A DNA stretch of 22,168 nt from assembly GCA_964626385.1 (NCBI GenBank), contig CAZVEO010000035.1, positions 1-22,168 on the forward strand, written 5' to 3'. Positions 14,542 through 22,168 of the stretch are shown piece by piece; the first letter of the stretch is position 1; each line of letters begins with the position of its first letter. The notes beneath the pieces were generated by a model. It saw nothing but the letters and a program-made list of their open reading frames with translations. It did no database searches and was not told the origin of the DNA. The position numbers and the translations under genes are program-made. This DNA comes from Scybalousia_A sp964626385. Lineage in GTDB: Bacteria; Bacteroidota; Bacteroidia; Bacteroidales; P3.

Positions 14542-16953
14542 TCAGAAAGGATACCCCACTCCAAACTGTACTGCTATATCTTTAAATTTGGAGTCATCCA
14601 AAACAAAGCGTTCTTTGAGGTCTTTGCTCGGGTCCCAAACTTTAAGTGCAAAGTCCATTCTCAAAATTAAAACTTTTACATTTGCTCTCAAGCCCAAGCC
14701 TATATCAGAGGCTATTTCTTTGAAAAAATTCTTACTTATTTTTCCACCCTCCATACCAGACACATTGTTTAATGTCCATATATTACCTACATCTATAAAG
14801 GAGGCTCCTTCCAAAGGTCCAAATAAAGGAAATCTATACTCTACGCTCATACCAAAGGCAATATCCCCTGCCCTATCATATTTCATTTCTCCTTGAGGTT
14901 TGCTACTACCTGGTCCCAATTCTCTCAATTGCCATCCTCTCAGGCTGTTTGTTCCTCCTGCAACAAAACTTTTCTCGTATGGCAAAGCCTCCGCATTGCC
15001 GTAAGGTATACCTATACCTCCATATATCTTATAAACCAAAGAGGAGTTTTGAGTAAGATAGTTATAATGTATAAAAGTAAAATCTGTTCTTATATATTGA
15101 GAAAAGGGTATGTTGAAAATAGTATAACTTCCATCTTCATCTTTGGATTGATTAAAGATTTTGGAGTATGCATCCAAAATGTTTCCAGCCGTTTCTATGT
15201 TGAAAGAAAAGTAATTGAAATCTCTTTTATTATTGACTGTTTGACCATTGTATAGGTAAGAGTACCTCATAGCCATAACAAAGTGGTCAGACATTTGATA
15301 ACGTATTCTCCTACCCATACTGTTTATTAGTGTTTGATAGTCATTATCAGTAACATCCATATTTACATAATTGATATCTAGGGGAATAAAAGAGAAAAAC
15401 TTTTTTTCCGTAGAATTCCAACTGTAACCAAATGTAGCATTGAATATAGAACGATTGTAATAAGAACGTCTTTGCAAATCATAACCTGCCTTTATACTTG
15501 TGTGCGGATGAAAACGCATAGAGTAAAATTTAGTAGAAAAAGGCGCTACAAAACGAGGTAATTCCAAACCAAAATCAATTCCAGATTCAAAGGCATTGAA
15601 TATCTCCCAACCTTTAGCATCATGTTCTCCTAAGAATATTTTACTATTAACCTCCGCTGCAAGTTTTAATTTTATGGTAAAAACCTCCGCACCATGAAAA
15701 AGATTTCTATTATTGAAAGATAGATTACCCTCCATTCCAAAATTAGAGGAGTTACCATAATTGATATTATTATCATTGTTGGCAGAGTAATTTAACTCAA
15801 AAGAAGAAGACAAACTAATAGGCTGTAACATAGTAAGCCTTATATTGTTGAGAAGATTTATTGTATCCGTATCAAAAGGAGGAATAGGCTCGTATGATAT
15901 ATCTACATATTTAAAATTTTTTAGTTGTAAAAAAGCCGAATATGTGTTTTTACTAATAGTAGGCGAATACAATTGATTTTTTTGTACTAGGACACAACGT
16001 TGCAACGTTTTGTGTCTAATAATTGGTTTTTCGGTGTTGATAATAAAATAAGTTGGTACTAAAGGCATTTTTCTTTGCAACCTTGAATATTCTTTTACTG
16101 TGTCTATTATTGGTAAATAGTCCGTCGAGGTGGAAGGTATATAATTAGGTTCAATATAAATGTTTGATATCTTATAGAGTTTGTGTGTTGCCACGTTGCC
16201 TTCGTTATCAACAGGATTTTTGACAAACATTCTTATTCTTGTCTTATCTGTTCCCTGTGTTGTATCTATTTCAAAATTTATGTACGAAGTATTAAAAGCA
16301 AAATAACCCTTTTCTTGCATAACAGAAGCCACATTTGAACGAATTTGAGAAAGAATTGATTCATCATACCAATCACCTTTTTTTATTTGGACTTTCTTTA
16401 TTAAGGGGAATACTGCCTCATAAATTTTTTCGTCCTCCGTACTAAGATAAAAAGTATCTATCTTTGCTCTATAAGGTATTTCTATAATGTAATTTTCTAC
16501 TATTCTTTTTTTATAATACGACCAAGGAGCATACCAGCGTCTGACTTTAGAGAGACTATCTGTTACTTTAGCTGAAAAGCACCCTGTGGATTTTAGATAA
16601 GTTTTAATGTTTTTTATAGATGTATTGGTATGTTTTTCATTTAACTCTACTGGCTTTTCTCCCACTGTTCTAAATAAATATCTTTCAAAAAAATTACAAG
16701 CCGAATCTTCTATTGGTCGTGTAGTAGAATAAATATACATACCCATTTTCATTCCGAGTACTTTATGGTTAGGGTCTTGTTTTATGTAATTTACCACATT
16801 ATTTTTATCTATACCAAAATTTTTGTTGTCTATATGTATTTTATTTTTTGATAACAAATAACCATCTTTGCTCAAATGTTTGTTGGGCGAGCAAGCGGTG
16901 AAGCATAAAAGAATAACAACTATTAAAAATAATATGTAATATCTATGCTTCAT
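14542..16953 (-). CDS. tamL: TamA-like outer-membrane assembly lipoprotein TamL (Omp85 family)
   Basis: An 803-aa outer-membrane protein of the BamA/TamA superfamily. It has a lipoprotein signal peptide with Cys21 in FTAC, which marks the Bacteroidota TamL form. POTRA-like repeats occupy about residues 35-370. A 16-strand type barrel follows, with the typical FVAGGTNSLRGW segment near 667-678 (the family's RGF/RGW loop) and a terminal Phe. The partner TamB is not in the window. Its ATG directly abuts the kdtA stop codon (stop 16956-16954, start 16953), implying translational coupling. TamA-type proteins help insert outer-membrane proteins or move lipids; which role applies here is unknown. 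Confidence 0.9.
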   Translation of the reverse strand: MKHRYYILFLIVVILLCFTACSPNKHLSKDGYLLSKNKIHIDNKNFGIDKNNVVNYIKQDPNHKVLGMKMGMYIYSTTRPIEDSACNFFERYLFRTVGEKPVELNEKHTNTSIKNIKTYLKSTGCFSAKVTDSLSKVRRWYAPWSYYKKRIVENYIIEIPYRAKIDTFYLSTEDEKIYEAVFPLIKKVQIKKGDWYDESILSQIRSNVASVMQEKGYFAFNTSYINFEIDTTQGTDKTRIRMFVKNPVDNEGNVATHKLYKISNIYIEPNYIPSTSTDYLPIIDTVKEYSRLQRKMPLVPTYFIINTEKPIIRHKTLQRCVLVQKNQLYSPTISKNTYSAFLQLKNFKYVDISYEPIPPFDTDTINLLNNIRLTMLQPISLSSSFELNYSANNDNNINYGNSSNFGMEGNLSFNNRNLFHGAEVFTIKLKLAAEVNSKIFLGEHDAKGWEIFNAFESGIDFGLELPRFVAPFSTKFYSMRFHPHTSIKAGYDLQRRSYYNRSIFNATFGYSWNSTEKKFFSFIPLDINYVNMDVTDNDYQTLINSMGRRIRYQMSDHFVMAMRYSYLYNGQTVNNKRDFNYFSFNIETAGNILDAYSKIFNQSKDEDGSYTIFNIPFSQYIRTDFTFIHYNYLTQNSSLVYKIYGGIGIPYGNAEALPYEKSFVAGGTNSLRGWQLRELGPGSSKPQGEMKYDRAGDIAFGMSVEYRFPLFGPLEGASFIDVGNIWTLNNVSGMEGGKISKNFFKEIASDIGLGLRANVKVLILRMDFALKVWDPSKDLKERFVLDDSKFKDIAVQFGVGYPF

Positions 16954-18177
16954 TTATAAATAAATTTTTATTTCGTTTAATATTTTTTGTGTTGCTCCCG
17001 CGTTGTTCTTTACATAATCACCACACACACAGCAAGACTCCATATAATACTCTTTATCTGATAACAATTTGTCAACCCATAATGATAATTCTTTTGCATT
17101 ATGTATTTCTTTCGCACCATTAAGAGAGAGTAAATCTCTTGCTTCATTAAATTTTTTGTTGTTTGGACCAAAAGCAACAGGTTTATAAAACACAGCCGCT
17201 TCCAAAACATTATGTATTCCATCTCCAAAACCTCCTCCTATATAAGTTATATCTGCTTTCCTATACATGTAGGATAATATACCTATGCAATCAATTATGA
17301 GTACTCTCTTATCTTTAATATTATCATTGTTTGCTTGAGAGTATAGTATATTGTTTGCGAAAAGTTTTTGTAACTCATTTATATGTGTTTGGTCTATCTC
17401 GTGAGGAACTATTATAAGTTTAAAATTTTGTTTTTCCTTAAAAGCCTCTGCAATAATTTTCTCATCTTCCAACCAAGAAGAACCAGCTATAAATATTTTT
17501 TTATCCCCACTGCAAAAAGCCTCTATCAAAGAAAAATCTTTTGTTTGTTTGCTTATCTGCAAAACCCTATCAAAACGAGTATCACCACAAATCACACTAT
17601 TGTTATAACCCATCTTATCTAATAGTTTCTTTGTTGCTTTATCTTGTACAAAAAAAGTATTAAAGTTTTTGAACTGTTTTCTAAACCAAAAAGAGTAAAA
17701 CTTGGTCAGATAATGATTTTTTTGCAGTATCAACGAAACCTGAAATAATGGGATGTTTTTTAATTCTATTATGTAATTGTACCAAAATTCGTATTTAATA
17801 AAGAAAACTATTTTTGGTTTTGTTAAATTTATAAAACGTTTTGCATTTTTTTTAGTATCAAAGGGAAGATACACCACATAATCAGCGTACTGATAATTTT
17901 TTCTTATTTCATAACCAGAAGGTGAAAAGAAAGAGAGCAATATTTTATAATTGGGAAAATCTTGTTTAAAGTTTTCTATAAGATTTCTTGCTTGCTCAAA
18001 TTCTCCCAACGAGGCACAATGAAACCATGCTATATTGTCTTCTTGTCTTATTTCTTTGAGTTTTTGAAAAGCAAGTTTCTGTCCCTCATACATTAACTTT
18101 ATTTTTTTGTTAAACAAAGAGAGAAAAAAACAAGATACTTTCAACAAATATATACCTATATTGTATATTAACCTCAT
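16954..18177 (-). CDS. kdtA: 3-deoxy-D-manno-octulosonic acid (Kdo) transferase
   Basis: A 407-aa inner-membrane-associated GT-B glycosyltransferase (WaaA) that adds Kdo from CMP-Kdo to the lipid A precursor. The N-terminus has one hydrophobic anchor (about 3-22). HCASLGEFEQAR at about 53-64 carries the catalytic-base Glu59. FFIKYEFWYN matches the family, with Ile where many have Ala/Lys variants. The C-terminal domain has GGGFGDGIHNVLEAA and the PVAFGPNNKKF stretch, the CMP-Kdo binding signatures. It is coupled directly to tamL and follows the barrel-protein gene by 29 bp. Together with LptD it shows that the organism makes LPS. Confidence 0.93.
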   Translation of the reverse strand: MRLIYNIGIYLLKVSCFFLSLFNKKIKLMYEGQKLAFQKLKEIRQEDNIAWFHCASLGEFEQARNLIENFKQDFPNYKILLSFFSPSGYEIRKNYQYADYVVYLPFDTKKNAKRFINLTKPKIVFFIKYEFWYNYIIELKNIPLFQVSLILQKNHYLTKFYSFWFRKQFKNFNTFFVQDKATKKLLDKMGYNNSVICGDTRFDRVLQISKQTKDFSLIEAFCSGDKKIFIAGSSWLEDEKIIAEAFKEKQNFKLIIVPHEIDQTHINELQKLFANNILYSQANNDNIKDKRVLIIDCIGILSYMYRKADITYIGGGFGDGIHNVLEAAVFYKPVAFGPNNKKFNEARDLLSLNGAKEIHNAKELSLWVDKLLSDKEYYMESCCVCGDYVKNNAGATQKILNEIKIYL

Positions 18178-18206
18178 TATGATTATGTAAAATTATCTTT
18201 TTTTTG

Positions 18207-19016
18207 TTAAAAGAAATATATCTTATCTGCTTTTCTACCAAAGAAAGGAAACATCCAACCAACTTTAAGAGTGAGCATATAATCAGTGTATCTTGTATTA
18301 TCGCCCGACATCAAATCAAATTGATACTCCCTTGACATCTTTGTTTTTGCCATATAACCTTGAACACCAGCATACCAATTGGCATAATTATTTTTGCTTA
18401 TATGCATATATCCCAAAAAGACACTAAGCATATAACCTCTCATTTGTCTATCATAACCATAGGCATAATCATCTTCCAATTGAGGTACTCTACCAAGTGT
18501 GGATTGATAAACTATTTGATGTTGCAAATAACCCAAATTAAACGTAACAGCCAAGCCAGAATTAGGGTTTGAGAACCATAAGGGAAAAATTTTTCCTATA
18601 CCAAAGGACAAAGAAAGATTTCTGCTATAAGCAACCACTCCAGCATCTGTTCCCTCATTGCCAACAACAAAGGGATTTGAGTCATCGGTCATAAGATTTG
18701 ACAATATGTTATCAAGATTTTTAACGTTGTTGTTTCCAAATTGAAAACAAAAGTCCAAAATATAAAGCCAATTACCTTTGGTTTTCCAACCCAAATTGGC
18801 ATCTACATTAAAAAAAGATTTGTATCTATCACCCATTTCTCCAAAAGGAAAAGTCCAGCCCAATGCTCCTGCAAAAAAAGGTGTGCTTATTGTTTGGTCT
18901 TCACCTACAATTTTCTCGGATTTTTCTATATTTGGTGTTATATCTTTGTCATTTTGTGCTTGTAAAACACAAATAGACACCAAAATAACAACCAATATAC
19001 TGACTACTTTTTTCAT
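18207..19016 (-). CDS. Putative outer-membrane beta-barrel protein
   Basis: A 269-aa protein with a clear signal peptide (MKKVVSILVV onward, ending near LQAQ at about 21). The rest alternates short aromatic/glycine-rich strands such as GALGWTFPFGEMGD, SLSFGIGKIFPLWF and MLTLKVGWMFPFFG, as expected for a small barrel of 8-10 strands, and it ends in two Phe. I start at ATG 19016; a TTG at 19040 would add eight residues before the signal peptide. No family with a known function is recognised. It lies 76 bp after dprA and 29 bp before kdtA. I see no promoter of the usual type in the gap. Confidence 0.8.
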   Translation of the reverse strand: MKKVVSILVVILVSICVLQAQNDKDITPNIEKSEKIVGEDQTISTPFFAGALGWTFPFGEMGDRYKSFFNVDANLGWKTKGNWLYILDFCFQFGNNNVKNLDNILSNLMTDDSNPFVVGNEGTDAGVVAYSRNLSLSFGIGKIFPLWFSNPNSGLAVTFNLGYLQHQIVYQSTLGRVPQLEDDYAYGYDRQMRGYMLSVFLGYMHISKNNYANWYAGVQGYMAKTKMSREYQFDLMSGDNTRYTDYMLTLKVGWMFPFFGRKADKIYFF

Positions 19017-19092
19017 ATTTTTTATTTTAAAATAACGCAATGCTTTTATATTATATTGTTTATTTTATCACTTATAAAATTTCTTTTTACTC

Positions 19093-20205
19093 TTACAATG
19101 CTTTATATACCTTACCAGGTTTGGATAAAACAAAATCCTCTAATTCCAATTCTAATAAAAAGGCTGACAATTCATTGACACTTATTTTGCATTCAAAAGC
19201 AAGAGTATCTATATCTATTTCTCCATTTTTTTTCAAAGTTAGGTAGATAGTTTTTTGTTTTTCTGATAAACTATCTACTTTATCGTTTTTTGTTTCTTCT
19301 GCGGTTACGGAGTCAAAAACCATTCTTTCCTCAATAGGCCAAGACATAAGCGAAGCAATGTTTGTTAAAGAAGAGAGAATATGAGCCCTTGAAGAATAAA
19401 TCAAAAAATTACATCCTTCAGAATATTTATCACCCACTCTGCCCGGCACAGCAAAAACTTCCCTATTATAGTCGTTTGCCAAACGAGCTGTAATGAGTGC
19501 GCCTCCTTTTTTTGCTGCTTCAACCACAATAACCAAATCCGACAACCCTGCAATTATTCTGTTTCTTTGAGGAAAAGTGTAAGGGCTTACGTTCGTACCC
19601 GTAAAAAACTCCGAAATCAAACCTCCTTGCTCTTTCATACCCTGTGCAAGGTTGTAATGTTCGCTGGGGTATATTCTGTCTAAACCATGTCCCAAAACTG
19701 CAAATGTTGGAATATCACATTTTAAGGCTGTTCTATGAGAAGCAGAGTCTATACCATAAGCCAAGCCACTGACAACGATAACATCCATTTTTTTTAATTC
19801 CGAAACAATCTGTTCTGTCATAGATTGTCCATAGGGTGTTGCTCTACGAGAGCCTACTATACTGACAATGTGCTTGCTATTCAAATCTCCTTTGCCGTCA
19901 ACAAAAAGACAGATAGGAGGGTCTGGTATTTGTTTGAGATTTTGTGGATAAGAGGAGTGGGTTACAAAATAGGAGCGTATATTATTTTTTTCTAAAAAAT
20001 TTAATTCTTGTTCGCATCGACGAAACATAGTTTTGTTGAGTATATCATCTATGGTCTTATCTCTATTCTTAAATATGGCTTGCAAATCCTTTCTGTTTAA
20101 AGAAAACAAATTCTCAGGTGAGGAAATTATAGACAGCAAGTCCAAAGCCGTCTTTGACCCTATGCCGTATATTTTAGAGTAGGCTAATTCATAGATATTT
20201 ACCAT
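19093..20205 (-). CDS. dprA: DNA-processing protein DprA
   Basis: A 370-aa cytoplasmic protein that loads RecA on single-stranded DNA during natural transformation. An N-terminal helix-hairpin-helix-like segment (YGIGSKTALDLLS) is at about 14-26. The Rossmann-like DprA domain spans about 70-285, with VGSRRATPYG, VSGLAYGIDSASHR, FAVLGHGLDRIYPSEH, FPQRNRIIAGLS and KKGGALITA in order. The C-terminal 60 residues fit a winged helix. The gene is complete. It sits 11 bp after the thioredoxin-like gene. DprA is also kept in bacteria not known to be competent, so it does not prove transformation. Confidence 0.95.
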   Translation of the reverse strand: MVNIYELAYSKIYGIGSKTALDLLSIISSPENLFSLNRKDLQAIFKNRDKTIDDILNKTMFRRCEQELNFLEKNNIRSYFVTHSSYPQNLKQIPDPPICLFVDGKGDLNSKHIVSIVGSRRATPYGQSMTEQIVSELKKMDVIVVSGLAYGIDSASHRTALKCDIPTFAVLGHGLDRIYPSEHYNLAQGMKEQGGLISEFFTGTNVSPYTFPQRNRIIAGLSDLVIVVEAAKKGGALITARLANDYNREVFAVPGRVGDKYSEGCNFLIYSSRAHILSSLTNIASLMSWPIEERMVFDSVTAEETKNDKVDSLSEKQKTIYLTLKKNGEIDIDTLAFECKISVNELSAFLLELELEDFVLSKPGKVYKAL

Positions 20206-20216
20206 AAAAACCTTTG

Positions 20217-21320
20217 TTATTTTAAGTTTGCCTCTATAGAGGGAAGCAAATCATTTAGAACATTTGATTTTAGAATAAGTCTGCCCTCTTTGTCAAAAAG
20301 CATATACATAGGTATATCATTGAAACTATACCTATTTGTTATCACCTCTCCATTTGCAAACAAAGAAGTCCATTGTAATTTATTTTCTTTGCTCCAATTT
20401 AGCCAATCGTTTGGCAAAGGGTCTATGGATATGCTTAAAATTTGTAACTCCTTAGGAGAATACTGCTCGTATATTTTTTTTACATCTTTCAAAGAGGCTA
20501 AACAATTCACTCCCTTAACACTCCAAAAATGTATTAAAGTAAGTTTTCCCAAAAAATCATTGTTAGTGTATCTATTACCTTGATAATCTTCTGCATTGAA
20601 AAGCATAGTCTTAGAAACGGTTTGTTTCAAAACTTTGTTTTTATATCTCAATACACAATATTTTGCCCATTGATTATTTGTTTCTTGATTACTAATTTTT
20701 TCGCAATATTGCATTATAGGATTATCCTCCTCTACATTAGACAAAAGGCTCATAATTATGGTATAAGGAAAAGCAGAATTGGGATATTGTTGAGAAAAAC
20801 TTTCACAGAGAGAAATTATTTTTGAGTAAATCTCTTTATTATTATTTTGTTGCCTTATTTGGTTTAATTGCTCATTTATGTTGTTAAGAAAGTCTGAAAA
20901 ATCTTCTGCACTCTTACTGCCCGTATAACTTACCTTAACAGGAGCAACACCATTTACATATTCTTTTACCCCAGTAATAGTAAGCACAAGATTTTCACCC
21001 TTTTTCATAGGGAGAGGCAAACTGACCATAAAACGTTTCTCTTTGTTGAATATATTGACAGTACAGTCCAAATACTTATCTGCTTTATCATCAATACTAT
21101 CAACATACAAAACAACAGAAAATTTGCCATTCTTTATTTCTCCCCTTTTAACCTCAAATTCCGTTATATTGTCCAAGTTGCCGACATCAGCGTAGGTTAT
21201 TAATACTTCAGCCTCTGATAACTCAGGTATTTCTATACTTATTTCCGACTGTTTGGAGCAAGAAAACAGCAATAAGGTCAACACCCCACACAATAAGACA
21301 AAAATCTTGTGCTTAACCAT
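20217..21320 (-). CDS. Thioredoxin-fold (TlpA/AhpC-like) lipoprotein with an incomplete active site
   Basis: A 367-aa exported lipoprotein with lipobox LFSC (Cys21). Residues about 25-135 resemble the beta-rich DUF4369-like region common in Bacteroidota TlpA proteins, 140-235 are helical, and about 240-367 form the thioredoxin fold. In place of the usual WCxxC the protein has WSVKGVNC (266-273), so the first cysteine is Gly270 and only Cys273 remains. The cis-proline before the last strands is kept (DIP, Pro337). A normal dithiol reductase reaction is therefore unlikely; a binding role or a one-cysteine reaction is possible. It lies 23 bp after clpP and 11 bp before dprA. Confidence 0.82.
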   Translation of the reverse strand: MVKHKIFVLLCGVLTLLLFSCSKQSEISIEIPELSEAEVLITYADVGNLDNITEFEVKRGEIKNGKFSVVLYVDSIDDKADKYLDCTVNIFNKEKRFMVSLPLPMKKGENLVLTITGVKEYVNGVAPVKVSYTGSKSAEDFSDFLNNINEQLNQIRQQNNNKEIYSKIISLCESFSQQYPNSAFPYTIIMSLLSNVEEDNPIMQYCEKISNQETNNQWAKYCVLRYKNKVLKQTVSKTMLFNAEDYQGNRYTNNDFLGKLTLIHFWSVKGVNCLASLKDVKKIYEQYSPKELQILSISIDPLPNDWLNWSKENKLQWTSLFANGEVITNRYSFNDIPMYMLFDKEGRLILKSNVLNDLLPSIEANLK

Positions 21321-21343
21321 AATAAGACAAAAATTCTAAAAAA

Positions 21344-22078
21344 CTATTCTTTTCCTTCTGTGCTATCCACCTTTGGTTGTTGTCTTACAAGTACTTCATC
21401 TATCATACCATATTCCAAAGCCTCAGCAGAGGTTAACCAATGGTCTCTATCGGCATCTTTTTCTATTTTCTTTATACTTTGACCACTGTGCTCCGCTATT
21501 ATGGAATATAATTCTTGTTTTGTCTTTTGTATCTCTTGCACAGCTATAACCATATCAGAAGCCTGTCCTTGTGTTCCGCCCATAGGTTGATGTATCATAA
21601 CTCTTGAGTGTTTTAGAGCAGAACGTTTCTTAGGAGCTCCCGCACACAAAAGCACGCTTGCCATACTTGCAGCCAATCCCGTACATATAGTTGCTACATC
21701 TGGTTTTATGTATTGCATTGTATCATAAATACCTAAGCCGGCTTGAACATAACCTCCCGGAGAATTTAAATATATCTGTATATCGTTGCTTGCATCAGTA
21801 CTTTCCAAAAATAACAATTGTGCTTGAATTATATTTGCCACATCATCATCTATTGCAGTACCCAAAAATATAATCCTATCCATCATAAGACGAGAAAATA
21901 CATCCATTTGAGCCACATTTAATTGACGCTCCTCTATAATGGAAGGGTTGATATATGCACTCCTTACTGGGTTATACACAGAAATGCCACTTTGAAATCT
22001 TTTATAGCGGTCAAGAGTCAAAGAATTGATACCTTGTCCTTTTGTTGCGTAAAGATTAAATTCCTTTTGTAAATTCAT
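21344..22078 (-). CDS. clpP: ATP-dependent Clp protease proteolytic subunit
   Basis: A 244-aa cytoplasmic serine protease subunit that assembles into the 14-mer chamber fed by ClpX or ClpA/C. The catalytic triad is Ser138 (GLAASMAS), His163 (MIHQPMGG) and Asp212 (DADRDHWL). NSPGG at 105-109 forms the oxyanion region. About 45 N-terminal residues precede the usual core, longer than the E. coli propeptide; they may be removed during maturation. It is the first gene of the minus-strand run and has its own promoter. No clpX follows it, unlike in many bacteria. Confidence 0.96.
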   Translation of the reverse strand: MNLQKEFNLYATKGQGINSLTLDRYKRFQSGISVYNPVRSAYINPSIIEERQLNVAQMDVFSRLMMDRIIFLGTAIDDDVANIIQAQLLFLESTDASNDIQIYLNSPGGYVQAGLGIYDTMQYIKPDVATICTGLAASMASVLLCAGAPKKRSALKHSRVMIHQPMGGTQGQASDMVIAVQEIQKTKQELYSIIAEHSGQSIKKIEKDADRDHWLTSAEALEYGMIDEVLVRQQPKVDSTEGKE

Positions 22079-22112
22079 TACTCTTCGTATTTATAATATG
22101 TATTATTGGTTG

Positions 22113-22120
22113 CAAAGTTA
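22113..22120 (-). promoter_or_regulatory. clpP promoter -7 element
   Basis: On the minus strand TAACTTTG (22120-22113) is a perfect -7 element, with an expected start about 28 nt before the clpP ATG. The -33 element is poor: a TATG-like sequence stands where TTTG is expected. Confidence 0.6.
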
Positions 22121-22168
22121 GTATATTTTTATAAAAATAACATAAAAGAAAAAGCAAAATTACTCAAA

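Noticed and set aside
19062..19091. ATTTTAT/ATAAAAT hairpin between dprA and the barrel gene.
   Set aside because: It is all A/T, and the T-run lies on the plus strand, where no gene ends; not convincing as a dprA terminator.

Overview
The window looks like a chromosomal segment from a low-GC member of the Bacteroidota, probably Bacteroidales. Three things support this. The putative promoters use the TAnnTTTG -7 element, seen at 433-440, 4054-4061, 7381-7388 and, on the minus strand, 4074-4081 and 22113-22120. Shine-Dalgarno sequences are mostly absent. Several protein types are typical of the phylum: a lipoprotein form of TamA, LptD of the Bacteroidota kind, and an amidase with a SPOR-like tail. 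Genus cannot be read from the sequence.

Layout. Positions 1-460 hold no gene. They contain a T-rich tract and then a dense set of small palindromes and nested inverted repeats (about 90-340). A well-formed promoter follows and drives tRNA-Asn(GUU), which ends in a strong terminator. An MFS transporter gene begins 15 bp after the terminator. It converges with, and almost touches, a minus-strand amidase-mlaD pair. Upstream of the amidase, a divergent promoter region with apparently overlapping promoters leads into lptD and a HAD phosphatase on the plus strand. argF follows with its own promoter and a perfect 18-bp hairpin terminator.

From 8565 to 22078 every gene is on the minus strand. In transcription order they are clpP, a thioredoxin-like lipoprotein gene, dprA, an outer-membrane barrel gene, kdtA (waaA), tamL, mtnN, luxS, a lipoprotein of unknown function, a polyprenyl-phosphate sugar transferase, an rseP-type site-2 protease and a BtuF-like binding lipoprotein. 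Gaps inside this run are mostly 0-35 bp, so long polycistronic units are likely.

Theme. Most genes serve the envelope: LPS (LptD, KdtA), outer-membrane protein and lipid handling (TamL, MlaD), peptidoglycan (amidase), surface polysaccharide (sugar transferase), and envelope stress or intramembrane proteolysis (RseP). MtnN and LuxS are consecutive enzymes of S-adenosylhomocysteine recycling and make the AI-2 precursor. ClpP, DprA and ornithine carbamoyltransferase are housekeeping functions.

I found no mobile element, CRISPR array, toxin-antitoxin pair or defence island, and no convincing new multi-gene system. The least explained parts are the palindrome-rich segment before tRNA-Asn, the overlapping lptD/amidase promoters, the inverted repeat at the argF start point, a thioredoxin-fold lipoprotein that has lost one active-site cysteine, and the lipoprotein paired with the sugar transferase.
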